DNA of 64,000 bases from NCBI GenBank assembly GCA_020630335.1, contig JAHDBN010000011.1:1-64000 (forward strand), read 5' to 3'. Source of the DNA: Bacteriovoracaceae bacterium (GTDB lineage: Bacteria; Bdellovibrionota; Bacteriovoracia; Bacteriovoracales; Bacteriovoracaceae). Position numbers and translations under genes: made by a program. Every line of letters begins with the position of its first letter. The first letter of the stretch is position 1. The notes beneath the pieces are model-generated. The model had not been told where the DNA came from. It saw nothing but the letters and a program-made list of their open reading frames with translations, and did not search any database. This document shows, piece by piece, positions 36,237-45,214 of the stretch.

Positions 36237-37907
36237 TTATAAGTTTAAGTTTACCCCAGCTGGCTTAACTATACTGAGTAGGTTCTGGAAAGCTCCTGTT
36301 ACTTGACTTGCTATCCCTCTTCCACCTTTTGAATCGACGTTCTTTACTTGCCCAAAAGAATCATATTGGACATTAATTTTTCCAACACCATCCATACCAA
36401 TAACAACAGGTTTACCTTGTGAGTTATAAGCAAAAGAGATGATCTGTTTTTTTGCACCTTTCTTTTGACTAACCATTTTAGAAATTTTTCCTTTCAAACC
36501 ATAAATCAAAGCAACGGTATTCCCTTTTGAATCATTAGCTTTAGAAAGTTCACCCTTAGCATTATAAACATAATTGATGCTTCCTGAATTGTTTGTAATT
36601 TTAGAAACTCTTTTCGTTTTTTTATCGTATTCTAACTTAGAGAAACTTCCATCATTAGATTTCTTAGAAATCATTCTGCCATTATCGTATTTAAACTCAG
36701 AAACTTTTGAACCTTGAATAATTTTAACAGGTAACTCACAACATTCGTTGTTAAAAGTCTCTCTTAGTACCCCACCAACAAGTTTTGAACCTTTTTTATC
36801 TGCCCCTGTAATAAACTTTGTTCTATATAACCACTGAGAACCATCTGCTCTCAATTTATGCTCATATTCATATTTATTCGTATAATCAGATCCAGAAAGT
36901 CCTTTCTTTGTTACCTCTGTCCAATAATGAAGAGAACCTTTATCTAAAGTCCCATATTTATAAGAATTCACATCTCCATTTCTTTTCGTCACACTCTTAG
37001 TAAAAAACGTTTTAGGCTCATAAGCTATTTTTAAAGTAGATCTTTTAGAATCTTTGATTTTCATATCTTTAATACTTACTAAGTTATGATAAGAGTCATA
37101 ACCATATGAATATCTATTATTATTAATATCTTTAGATGAAATTAAATCCTTACCATTATATTTAAATTCTGCTTTTGAAGCTCCTTTTGCAGCAATAGAT
37201 GTAATAAATCCATCACTATTCCATGTTAAAGAAAACTGATTTCCTGAATTATCATAAATTTTCTCAACTTTTTTTGTGCTTTTATTTCTTTTAAATCTTA
37301 ACTTGTAACCATTTTTTTCAATAGATGCTATCAAGTCTCCATCTTTATCAAAAAACTGAACAAATCCAGATTCAAAAGATCTTTTATAACCTTTTGGAAC
37401 AACTGCTAATTTCTGATAACCATAGTTAAAAGAAGTTAATAACCTATTAGGCTGAAATTTTGCCTTCAACCCAAGCTCTTTAGCCATTTTATGTCTAAGA
37501 GAACTATCCTTGCTTAATTTTTTCACTAACTCTGCTTCGGAAGATTTAGTGAGTTTTGTTTTCTTTTTAAATGATTCTATGATTTTCTTTGATAATTTAC
37601 TTACATCAGATTTTGATAATTCTTTTTTCCCAACAAACCTACTTTTTCCTCCTGTTCCATTTTCATAAATATAAACAGTACCATCCAAAGAAGCTTCTAA
37701 TCTTGTTTCAAAGGGTGAACCCCAACCGTAACCAAACCAGCCTTGTGAGGTTGATTTTGAATTATAAGTTCTTGTCATCTCTAAAGTCTTGCCCTTACTC
37801 GTTGTTACGATATCAGTATAAGAAATGAAATAATTTCCATTTTTAAGATTAACCCCAGAAAAAAGAAATAATGGGAAAAGAACGACTAATAAACTCAAAT
37901 TTTTCAT
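36237..37907 (-). CDS. YD/RHS-repeat exported protein linked to the Tad operon
   Basis: A 556-aa protein with a signal peptide (about residues 1-18). Its N-terminal part is DUF6531-like (MTRTYNSKS, GWFGYGWGSP). Multiple YD-type repeats follow (NSDGFITSIAAKGASKAEF, YDNGRMISKKSNDGSFSK, YNAKGELSKANDSKGN). It lacks a long RHS core and a variable toxin tail, so it looks more like a surface or adhesin protein than a polymorphic toxin. A paired cysteine motif NECCELP lies mid-way. It begins 20 bp after the TadB-like gene and may be a substrate or pilus-associated surface protein; that role is inferred. Confidence 0.75.
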   Translation of the reverse strand: MKNLSLLVVLFPLFLFSGVNLKNGNYFISYTDIVTTSKGKTLEMTRTYNSKSTSQGWFGYGWGSPFETRLEASLDGTVYIYENGTGGKSRFVGKKELSKSDVSKLSKKIIESFKKKTKLTKSSEAELVKKLSKDSSLRHKMAKELGLKAKFQPNRLLTSFNYGYQKLAVVPKGYKRSFESGFVQFFDKDGDLIASIEKNGYKLRFKRNKSTKKVEKIYDNSGNQFSLTWNSDGFITSIAAKGASKAEFKYNGKDLISSKDINNNRYSYGYDSYHNLVSIKDMKIKDSKRSTLKIAYEPKTFFTKSVTKRNGDVNSYKYGTLDKGSLHYWTEVTKKGLSGSDYTNKYEYEHKLRADGSQWLYRTKFITGADKKGSKLVGGVLRETFNNECCELPVKIIQGSKVSEFKYDNGRMISKKSNDGSFSKLEYDKKTKRVSKITNNSGSINYVYNAKGELSKANDSKGNTVALIYGLKGKISKMVSQKKGAKKQIISFAYNSQGKPVVIGMDGVGKINVQYDSFGQVKNVDSKGGRGIASQVTGAFQNLLSIVKPAGVNLNL

Positions 37908-37927
37908 ATATTTTCTCTCTAAATAAC

Positions 37928-38821
37928 TTACGCTTTTATTTTAACAATTTTGCTCATAAAAAAACCACCAAGCAAAACTAACCCTATAACTACAATGAAT
38001 ATTCCTATTCCTATAGGAGTAGAGAACAAGAGCTTAACTGCTTCAGGATTACTCGCTCCTAGCATGATTAAAAGCAAAAATGGCATAAGACAAAGTACTC
38101 TTCCCTGCATTAAGGCTTGCGCTACATATGAAGCAATTTTTTGCTGCAATCTAACTCTTTCTCGAATAATATCTGAAATTGTATCGAAGGTTTCCGATAA
38201 ATTCCCTCCAGTTTCTCTTAAAATATTTATACTCGTTGTGAACATTTGAACGTCTTCAAGTTCTAATCTTTGATTCATATTTTCCAAAGACTCATCAAGA
38301 GAAATCCCTAATCTATTTTGCTGAAGCACTAGATTAAACTCTTGAGCGATAGGATTTGGAAGTTCTTCTACTACCATTCCAAAAGATTGAGGTAGAGATA
38401 AACCAGCTCTTAATCCACTGGCCATAAGGTTTAATCCATCTACCATTTGTGATTGAAACTTATTTCTTCTTCTTTGAACTAAAGTATTCATCAAAGGTTT
38501 AGGAAGTTGCCAAGCAATAAATAAAAAGATTATTCCAAAAATTATCCCCATTAAAACACTCCCCATAAGAGTAAAGAGTGTGAAAAATAAGAGCGCTCCT
38601 CCAAAAGAAAAGCCTAACAATCCCCAGGTAAGTTTTTCAGGATCAATTTTATAGAATAAAAACTCACACTTCTCTAAAATATAATCTCTTGTTCCAAAAG
38701 TTTTATCTTCTATAAATTGAAATATTTTCTCAGAATTTTTAAGACAAAAGTAAAATACAAGTATACCTATTAAAAGGATTACTCCTTTTTTACCAAGTAC
38801 ATTTAAAAAAAGAATTTCCAT
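37928..38821 (-). CDS. Tad pilus inner-membrane platform protein (TadB/TadC, T2SSF domain)
   Basis: A 297-aa protein with an N-terminal helix pair, the T2SSF domain (MVDGLNLMASGLRAGLSL, LRETGGNLSETFDTI) and two C-terminal helices (CLMPFLLLIMLGAS, GIFIVVIGLVLLGGF). It forms the inner-membrane base driven by the CpaF-type ATPase. The GLRAG motif and layout fit TadB. Only one such gene is present, whereas typical Tad loci have two (TadB and TadC). Confidence 0.85.
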   Translation of the reverse strand: MEILFLNVLGKKGVILLIGILVFYFCLKNSEKIFQFIEDKTFGTRDYILEKCEFLFYKIDPEKLTWGLLGFSFGGALLFFTLFTLMGSVLMGIIFGIIFLFIAWQLPKPLMNTLVQRRRNKFQSQMVDGLNLMASGLRAGLSLPQSFGMVVEELPNPIAQEFNLVLQQNRLGISLDESLENMNQRLELEDVQMFTTSINILRETGGNLSETFDTISDIIRERVRLQQKIASYVAQALMQGRVLCLMPFLLLIMLGASNPEAVKLLFSTPIGIGIFIVVIGLVLLGGFFMSKIVKIKA

Positions 38822-38829
38822 ATTCTTTC

Positions 38830-40944
38830 CTATTCTTTATTTTGAAAAATCCCCCTTGGGATTTTATAACCTTTCCTTTCAAGATCTTCGACAAATTTAG
38901 GAATAAACCCAGTTGCCTGAAACTTCCCTACTACTTTCCCTTTTTTGTCTAAACCCTCTTGGTTGTAGACAAAAATATCTTGAAGAGTAATTATATCACC
39001 ACCTTGAAGTCCAGCTACCTCGGTAATATTCATAACCTTTCTTGAGCCATCTTCTAATCTAGATTGTTGAACAACAACTTGTACTGCTGAAGCAATCATT
39101 TCCTTTATCGCTCTCGGACTCAAACCAGATTCAGCATACTGAACTAAGGTTTCAAGTCGTCCCATACAATCTCTGGGTGAGTTAGAGTGAACTGAAGTCA
39201 TTGAACCTTCGTGACCTGTATTCATGGCCTGAAGCATATCTAATGTTTCTCCACCTCTACACTCTCCTACTATTATTCTATCAGGTTTCATTCTTAATGT
39301 TTGCTTGACGAGCATTCTGATAGAAATTGCCCCATCACCCTCTAAATTGGCAGGTCTTGTTTCTAAGCGCACCACATGCTCTTGTGGAAGATCTAACTCG
39401 GCAGAATCTTCGCATGTAATAATTCTTTCATTCGCTGGAATGTAGCTACATAGTACATTTATCAGAGTTGTTTTACCTGAACCCGTACCACCACTTACAA
39501 CAACATTTTTGCCAGATTCTACAATTATTCTTAAGAAATCAGCCATTTCTTCAGTCATTGAACCAAATTTAATTAAATCTTTATAAGTAAGTCTGTTTTC
39601 TGGAAATTTTCTAATCGTAATAGTGCATCCATCTATCGCACAAGGAGGAATGATTGCATGAACTCTTGATCCATCCATTAATCTCGCATCAACATAAGGA
39701 GTCTTCTCATCAATTCTTCTTCCAATTGGATAAACGATTTTTTCAATAACTCTTAATACTTGTTTGTCACTAGTAAAAGTAACATCTGATAATTTATTTT
39801 TACCAGATTGTTCATAATAAATTTTATCAGGGCCAACAACCATAATTTCAGAAATACTTGGATCAGATAATAAATCCTCAAGAGGCCCCAAGCCTAGAGC
39901 TTCATCAATTATCTCTTTTACGATTTGAGACATTTGTTCACGACCTTTAACTATCCCTGCAGTTTCTTCTTTGTTTAAAAGCTCTACTATTTTCTTTTTA
40001 GTCTTATCTCTTAAAATTAGTCTAGTATTTTCATCTTCATCTAATGATTTATTCTGAAGATCCATTTCTTCAACCAAGCCACGTAATATTTTTTGCTTTA
40101 ATATATTCCACCTATGAACTTCACCGGCATTTACCGCTTTTGAATCACCTTTAACTTGAGTTTTGGACGCAAGACTAGGTCTATTCATTTTCTCTAATAT
40201 TCTTAATATATTCTTTGTTTTAATTTTTCTAACAATATTTAAAACGCCAGCAGAGTAAGCTGCTGTTTTACTTAACGTTAATGCTGGTGTTTTTTTAGTT
40301 AAGCTTAAAGAACAAGTGGCTTCATCTTTAGGTATTGCAGAAAATAAAGTTCTACCTAATTGTTTCGTTGCAACTTCTAAATTAACTGGATGTGATTTCT
40401 GAGCCTGGTTAAAAACAATTTGAATAACATCCTTAGGTATCATTAACGTACTCAAGTCTGATAATAATTTTTTCGTTTTATTTATAGCTAGAATATCAGG
40501 AGTAACTACAACAAGAATCAGGGTTGCACTTTCTAGAGCACGAGAACTTAAAGGATTGATCTCAGCACCAGCATCAATAACTGTCATTGGGAATATTTTT
40601 TTAGCTGACTTTAAAAGCTTTCCCACTCCATCAACATCTATATTAGAAGCTTCTACAGGATCTGCGTTCATCGAAATATGAGAAACTCCAGCCTTGTGAT
40701 GTGCAGCTAAGCTCGTCATGATCCTAGAATCTATAACACCATTTAACTTTGAAATATCAAGTAAACTTTTTTTTGAATTAAGATTTGTTATGATCGATTG
40801 ATCTCCACAAGCTTTCTGATCAAAATCAAGCAATAACGTTTTTTGCTTATTTTCTAAAGAAAAACCAAAGGCAAGGTTCGCAGCTAAAAGTGATTTGCCT
40901 AGGCCATCCTTGCTTCCAAAAACTGTAATCACATGGCCAGACAT
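38830..40944 (-). CDS. Fused CpaE/TadZ-like MinD ATPase and CpaF/TadA secretion ATPase
   Basis: A 704-aa protein. Residues 1-250 form a ParA/MinD-like domain: deviant Walker A KDGLGKS (12-18), DFDQK and TVIDAGAEI. Residues about 280-704 are a CpaF/TadA ATPase: GPLEDLL, GGTGSGKTT (485-493), CEDSAELDLPQ, and a Walker B region in RIIVGECRG. CpaE localises the Tad machine and CpaF powers pilin assembly; usually they are separate proteins. It lies 1 bp downstream of the CpaC-type secretin gene and 8 bp before the TadB-like gene. Confidence 0.92.
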   Translation of the reverse strand: MSGHVITVFGSKDGLGKSLLAANLAFGFSLENKQKTLLLDFDQKACGDQSIITNLNSKKSLLDISKLNGVIDSRIMTSLAAHHKAGVSHISMNADPVEASNIDVDGVGKLLKSAKKIFPMTVIDAGAEINPLSSRALESATLILVVVTPDILAINKTKKLLSDLSTLMIPKDVIQIVFNQAQKSHPVNLEVATKQLGRTLFSAIPKDEATCSLSLTKKTPALTLSKTAAYSAGVLNIVRKIKTKNILRILEKMNRPSLASKTQVKGDSKAVNAGEVHRWNILKQKILRGLVEEMDLQNKSLDEDENTRLILRDKTKKKIVELLNKEETAGIVKGREQMSQIVKEIIDEALGLGPLEDLLSDPSISEIMVVGPDKIYYEQSGKNKLSDVTFTSDKQVLRVIEKIVYPIGRRIDEKTPYVDARLMDGSRVHAIIPPCAIDGCTITIRKFPENRLTYKDLIKFGSMTEEMADFLRIIVESGKNVVVSGGTGSGKTTLINVLCSYIPANERIITCEDSAELDLPQEHVVRLETRPANLEGDGAISIRMLVKQTLRMKPDRIIVGECRGGETLDMLQAMNTGHEGSMTSVHSNSPRDCMGRLETLVQYAESGLSPRAIKEMIASAVQVVVQQSRLEDGSRKVMNITEVAGLQGGDIITLQDIFVYNQEGLDKKGKVVGKFQATGFIPKFVEDLERKGYKIPRGIFQNKE

Positions 40945-40945
40945 C

Positions 40946-42448
40946 CTATCGACGCCTCCTAAATTTTCTTCTAATTTCTTTAGTACCTTCTGATGCTGAT
41001 TGAATTAACTCTGGAGTTATAAAAACAACGTATTGATTTTTTGCAATTGATCTAGATTTAGACCTAAGTAAATTAAAAAATACTTTGTTTGAATTATCAT
41101 CACCTACTGGTGCAGGATCATTTTTATCAAAACCTGTAACGTCATTACTTTGAACAATCCCACCAAGGGCTGCAGACTGACCAGACTTTATATAAAGCTG
41201 CGTCTTAACACTATTGGAAGCAACTATTGGTGCCCCTGAAGAAGATGTTCCTGAAGGAACACTTACATTTAAATCTATCTTGATTTGTATATTTTCATCT
41301 TGTAAGACAGTTGGTGTTACGCCTAAAGTAAAATTCACATCTGCCTCAGCTCCTCTTGCGTTATCACCAGAACCTAGCAAAAAAGGAATTTTTGTACTTT
41401 TAGCTACACTACCCGTAACATTTTCTTGGGTAATAACCATTCCACTTTGAATAACTCTCCCATATCCAGCATTTTTAAGAGATTGAATTTTAGGAAAAAG
41501 ATTTGAAATAATCGCACTAAAAGTTCCACTAGACCTAGCACCTAGTGATCCATTTTCAGTCTTTCCTATATTTATACTTCCACCATCATTATTAAGAAGT
41601 GGCGACCATTTAAAACCAAATATTTTAGAATAATCTTTAGTAAGTTCTACGAACTGACTTGATATTTTAACTTGTTTTGGAAGAGGTTCTTTCTTTTTTT
41701 TCTTTTTTTGATTAACTGATAAATAATAATATATCTCACCTTTATCTTTATTAACCAACAACCTGTCTGAACTACTGGAAAGACTTTCTATCTTTTCAGG
41801 TAAAAGTGCTTTTGTAATTCTTTTCGCTAGCTCTTCTTCTCCTTGGCTATTTACAACTCCCTCAACCCAATAAGCATGATTCACTACTCTAACGGAAGCA
41901 TTTTTCAAATTAAATCGAGCAAGCTCTTCTGTCATTTTTCTTGCAATAATTCTTTGTGTCTGTGGATGCATTTCTACCATTCTTAAAACATCTGGATAGT
42001 TTATTAATACCGTTGCAACTTTTCCGATATCACTAGGAACAACAATATGGCCACCTACAAAAACTTTTCCACCTTTAACACCTATTTCAAGTCCTTCAAT
42101 TTCTCCTAATAAATCCTTAAGCTCAGTTAAAGTTTTTGATTGATCGTTTTCTGTTACTGAAATAATGTATCGAATTTTCTCATTTCCACTCTTATCTCTA
42201 ATAGTCATAGAAGTTGTTTTTCCTTCCTTTAACCCTACAAGATTTAATTTTTGAGCATCAGGAAAGACGTCTACTTTAATAACTTCTTTGTCACCAAGAG
42301 TAATGTTTGTGCTAAATGGAAAATCAATTTTGATAGTTTGATCTATACCTTTCACTAAGGTAATTTCTTTTCTTTTAACCTCAGATTGAGAAAAAGAAAA
42401 AAGAGAAAAAATTAATATAAAAAAAAGAAATTTATTTTTTGTTTTCAT
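40946..42448 (-). CDS. Tad pilus secretin (CpaC/RcpA)
   Basis: A 500-aa outer-membrane secretin. It has a signal peptide, an N-terminal domain with FPFSTNITLGDKEVIKVDVF, a BON-like region and a C-terminal secretin domain (SQFVELTKDYSKIFGF, GSVAKSTKIPF, GVTPTVLQDENIQIKIDL, and a QSAALGGIV block). A short run of six lysines (KKKKKK) separates halves. It overlaps the CpaB-type gene by 17 bp. It forms the outer-membrane pore for the pilus. Confidence 0.92.
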   Translation of the reverse strand: MKTKNKFLFFILIFSLFSFSQSEVKRKEITLVKGIDQTIKIDFPFSTNITLGDKEVIKVDVFPDAQKLNLVGLKEGKTTSMTIRDKSGNEKIRYIISVTENDQSKTLTELKDLLGEIEGLEIGVKGGKVFVGGHIVVPSDIGKVATVLINYPDVLRMVEMHPQTQRIIARKMTEELARFNLKNASVRVVNHAYWVEGVVNSQGEEELAKRITKALLPEKIESLSSSSDRLLVNKDKGEIYYYLSVNQKKKKKKEPLPKQVKISSQFVELTKDYSKIFGFKWSPLLNNDGGSINIGKTENGSLGARSSGTFSAIISNLFPKIQSLKNAGYGRVIQSGMVITQENVTGSVAKSTKIPFLLGSGDNARGAEADVNFTLGVTPTVLQDENIQIKIDLNVSVPSGTSSSGAPIVASNSVKTQLYIKSGQSAALGGIVQSNDVTGFDKNDPAPVGDDNSNKVFFNLLRSKSRSIAKNQYVVFITPELIQSASEGTKEIRRKFRRRR

Positions 42449-43238
42449 TCTTCTTCTGATAATACCTTCTTGCTTCCAGAGCGTCTTCTCCTAAAACATC
42501 AAAGAGCTCTGTTGCTGGTATTCTCCCTAAAGAAGTATCATTTGTATTTCTTAAACTCGTATAAATTCGCTGTCCAGAGTTGACTATAAAGATCAACTTT
42601 TGCACTTGATCAGGATCAAGCTCTAAAGTGATATTTCTATAGTTAGAATCCATTCTAAGATTAACTGTTTTATACTTTTCATCAGTCTTTTTTAAAGCAA
42701 GTGGTAATTGATTTGTTACATTCAACCCTGTTGAAAGAACCCTTACCCCCTGAAGAATTGTTTTTACTTTTTGTTTTTCAATTTGTCCCGGAGCATAAGC
42801 AACTACTGCTAAAACATCTACTCTATTACCAGGCTTAATAAGTCTACCTACTGATTGAGAATCATTTACTGAAATTGCATAAGCTCTTTTTCCTGGAGCT
42901 ATCTCAGGAGCTAACCCTGTTCTTACTCCAGGTTGAGTAATCCTTGGCTTAGTGATCTGCTCACCTTTTAAGATGCTCACTGCTGCAATAGTGTTTGTTA
43001 CTTCTTCAATGCTTGAAATATATCCATTCATTGCAAATTTCTTTGGAACAGTAATGATTTGAAGCATAGAATCGTCAATTACGGCTAACTCTTTAATATC
43101 TTCTCGTGCCACAACAACCGGCTGCATATTTCCATAAGTTTTTTTATACTGAGCTTCTCTCGCATCAATATAAGACCACGCCATAAACATTGCTATTCCT
43201 GCTATAATTAAAGAAAGCGTAAAAGACCTAGAATTCAT
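42432..43238 (-). CDS. Tad pilus assembly protein CpaB/RcpC
   Basis: A 268-aa protein with an N-terminal helix, a SAF domain (VVVAREDIKELAVIDDSML, KGEQITKPRI), then GKRAYAISVND and RPGNRVDVL-like RcpC segments (LIKPGNRVDVLAVV). A strong ribosome site GGAGG stands 6 nt before the ATG. It starts about 90 bp after the TadE-type gene; this gap holds no gene. It is thought to stabilise the secretin and bind peptidoglycan. Confidence 0.9.
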   Translation of the reverse strand: MNSRSFTLSLIIAGIAMFMAWSYIDAREAQYKKTYGNMQPVVVAREDIKELAVIDDSMLQIITVPKKFAMNGYISSIEEVTNTIAAVSILKGEQITKPRITQPGVRTGLAPEIAPGKRAYAISVNDSQSVGRLIKPGNRVDVLAVVAYAPGQIEKQKVKTILQGVRVLSTGLNVTNQLPLALKKTDEKYKTVNLRMDSNYRNITLELDPDQVQKLIFIVNSGQRIYTSLRNTNDTSLGRIPATELFDVLGEDALEARRYYQKKNENKK

Positions 43239-43329
43239 AGGAATCCTCCAGTTTTAATAATAACTTAAATTCTTATTTCTAAGGAAAAGAGGAAAATGGG
43301 ATCAATACCTAACTGAAACGCTTCACTAT

Positions 43330-43824
43330 TTATTGTATTAAACATCCAGATGCACCAGAAGCTAAAAGAGGATCTTTAGAAAATGAACTGTTCCCACTTT
43401 TTTTGAGTGTTACTCCACACAATCCAAAAACTGTCCCCACTCTAATATATTCTGTAGAATCTCCAGAATATTCTTTGCACTCTCCTTCTGAGTTTGCACT
43501 ACCTGTTGCTGGTAAATTTAATTTATAACAAGGTTGAACTGGGAATTGATCATTTTTTAATTCTTTTGCCCAACCTATATAAGTCATGCCTATACTATCG
43601 AATTGCTGATGTCCCTCGCTTACTAAAGGTACCATTGAATTATTTTTAATCTTTGAGAAAAAATAAGCTCTCGAAATTTTTTGTTGGTTTATTGCACCAT
43701 TAATTGAATTACCTATTTTTAGTAGCAACACTAAAAGAGTAATCATTATAGGAAGAAAGAAAATAAACTCAAAAAGAGCTTGTCCATCTTCGTTTAATAT
43801 TTTTTTCTTAACATCCATTATCAT
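43330..43824 (-). CDS. TadE-like pseudopilin, last of four prepilin-type genes
   Basis: A 164-aa protein with a short basic leader, the class III processing pattern G-QALFEF (Glu at +5, Phe at +6 after the Gly) and a hydrophobic helix to about residue 40. The C-terminal domain has four cysteines. It fits TadE/TadG-type minor pilins. It overlaps the previous pseudopilin by 17 bp. Confidence 0.75.
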   Translation of the reverse strand: MIMDVKKKILNEDGQALFEFIFFLPIMITLLVLLLKIGNSINGAINQQKISRAYFFSKIKNNSMVPLVSEGHQQFDSIGMTYIGWAKELKNDQFPVQPCYKLNLPATGSANSEGECKEYSGDSTEYIRVGTVFGLCGVTLKKSGNSSFSKDPLLASGASGCLIQ

Positions 43825-44335
43825 AAAGCGTTACATCTTCGTTTATATCTTCACCTTCACATTTAGAAAACCCCATTGCTTTTCTAATCTGACATTCGCA
43901 ATCTGCTCTAGTAGGTTCTTTCCCTAAAAATGACTCTGACAATAACTTGTTTTTTTTACTATCAGTTGCAATTTTAAATGGTGGTGAAAACAAAAAATAA
44001 GCCCCAAAAAACTCTGTAATATCAGTTTTATTTGCACTTGCATTAATACTTGGATGAGCATTAAATTTTATATCACCATCTATCCCTAAAGATTTTAAAG
44101 GAATAGTTTCAAATGCTTCCTCGCCTTTTCTTATTCCTACCAAAAATCCTTGATCTATATCTTGAGAACTAGCATGATCACCTGTAAGGTATGCTCTTGA
44201 TGCAACAAAAGTAGCATAGTGAGCGATATAACCTGTTGCTAAATTCATAGAATAATATAAAAACAAAACAACAAAACCAAAGGCCATGATAAACGTTAAC
44301 AAAAATTCAATTGAAATCTGCCCATGATTTTTCAT
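43808..44335 (-). CDS. TadE-like pseudopilin, third of four prepilin-type genes
   Basis: A 175-aa protein starting MKNHGQISIEFLLTF: G followed by Q, I, S, I, E, F matches the class III prepilin-like cleavage pattern. A long hydrophobic helix follows, then a globular domain ending in a Cys-rich stretch (DCECQIRKAMGFSKCEG and a terminal NGC). Its ATG overlaps the preceding stop (TAATG). Confidence 0.75.
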   Translation of the reverse strand: MKNHGQISIEFLLTFIMAFGFVVLFLYYSMNLATGYIAHYATFVASRAYLTGDHASSQDIDQGFLVGIRKGEEAFETIPLKSLGIDGDIKFNAHPSINASANKTDITEFFGAYFLFSPPFKIATDSKKNKLLSESFLGKEPTRADCECQIRKAMGFSKCEGEDINEDVTLYDNGC

Positions 44336-44640
44336 TAGTTAGGATACCTTGTATTTGGTCCAAAGAACCTTGTTTGTCCTACTGATTTTACATATGATCT
44401 ATGAAAACTTCTGTCATTATAGTTTACAGAGTTTGGTGTATTTTTATCGGCTCCAGTTGGGTCTCCGTAAGCATTACGATAAGAAAATTGAAAACTTTGG
44501 TTCATCAATAAAAGTATATCGCCATCACGACCAAATGATTCATTATATTTTTGATAAAAAACACTAACTAAGCTTGCGACAAAAACAAACATGAGTAAGT
44601 ATTCAATGACTGCCTGACCCTTATTATTTTTTCGTATCAT
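44335..44640 (-). CDS. Prepilin-like protein, second of four prepilin-type genes
   Basis: About 101 aa when started at MIRKNNKGQAVIEYLL, the ATG placed 9 nt after an AGGG. The motif KGQAVIEY has the Gly cleavage site with Glu +5 and Tyr +6 typical of Flp pilins. The C-terminal part is polar and aromatic. Starts further upstream are less likely. It overlaps the Flp-like gene by 17 bp. Confidence 0.7.
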   Translation of the reverse strand: MIRKNNKGQAVIEYLLMFVFVASLVSVFYQKYNESFGRDGDILLLMNQSFQFSYRNAYGDPTGADKNTPNSVNYNDRSFHRSYVKSVGQTRFFGPNTRYPN

Positions 44641-44830
44641 TTTCATAGGCCCTAAAAAAACAAGCTTCTTCACAAACACCTGTAGAAAGATTTATGGATA
44701 ATACATGAGCAAGCCTTCCAAACTTTTCAGAAGTAGATTCAGAAAGAGTTCCGACTACGTTAGTAGTCAATAATACTCCAAAAACCATTAACAAAAGATA
44801 CTCTAAAAGAGCTTGTCCTAAATTATTCAT
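44624..44830 (-). CDS. Flp-type major pilin candidate, first of four prepilin-type genes
   Basis: A 68-aa protein whose N-terminus is nearly all leader and helix: MNNLGQALLEYLLL. G-QALLEY matches the Flp class III processing site. The short length fits a Flp major pilin, but two cysteines (VCEEACF) near the C-terminus are unusual for that family. It is the first gene of the operon; the promoter probably lies in 44831-44955, divergent from the 6S RNA gene, and I see no clear -35/-10. Confidence 0.7.
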   Translation of the reverse strand: MNNLGQALLEYLLLMVFGVLLTTNVVGTLSESTSEKFGRLAHVLSINLSTGVCEEACFFRAYENDTKK

Positions 44831-44955
44831 CTCTATTATTTTATCTAAATCATTTAAAATAGCTTCTAGGAGGAGGTTCTTTCCTTTTTAAGGATATACA
44901 AGTCTTAGCATATTTTTCTACATCATTTTTTTTATAGAAATTTCCTGAATAAGAG

Positions 44956-44961
44956 TATAAT
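44956..44961 (+). promoter_or_regulatory. -10 element of the 6S RNA gene
   Basis: A perfect TATAAT stands 7-8 nt before the inferred 5' end of the 6S RNA at 44969. A -35 match is weak. Confidence 0.55.
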
Positions 44962-44968
44962 AATCATA

Positions 44969-45158
44969 AGTGCTCGGTGAACAATATTGTTTCGCCCTAC
45001 AAAGTTTGTTTCGGGAGCTATCCCTGGTTATGGTGAGCAAGCCCGACTATTTTTATCTGTTATGAATATTAATAGATAATCGGGAAGCCTAAAATAACTA
45101 CTTATCGCGCCCACCTAGTATTTAGGGGCGCGAAACATATACTTCGCCGAGCCTTTTT
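44969..45158 (+). ncRNA. ssrS: 6S RNA
   Basis: About 185-190 nt. The closing stem pairs GCTCGGTGAA (44972-44981) with TTCGCCGAGC (45143-45152). The central part GGTGAGCAAGCCCGA and TCGGGAAGCCTAAAAT parallels the enterobacterial 6S segment with GGUGAGC...CUCGG and CCGAG-AAGCCUUAAAA, and encloses an apical stem-loop. A GC-rich hairpin CGCGCCC...GGGGCGCG follows. It ends in a T-run. 6S RNA mimics an open promoter to bind the housekeeping RNA polymerase holoenzyme. The TATAAT at 44956 supports the 5' end. Exact ends are inferred. Confidence 0.85.
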
Positions 45159-45214
45159 TCATTTCTTTTTATTTATTATTTGCATAAATATCCTTCATTT
45201 AAGATTATACATAT

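Noticed and set aside
37500-37828. Plus-strand ORFs within the YD-repeat gene
   Set aside because: Antisense shadows of the gene, no ribosome site and composition skewed to Leu/Ile/Phe/Tyr.
44868-44876. AGGAGGAGG on the plus strand resembling a strong ribosome site
   Set aside because: No start codon follows in range; on the minus strand it is CCTCCTCC in the pilin leader, with no evident partner.
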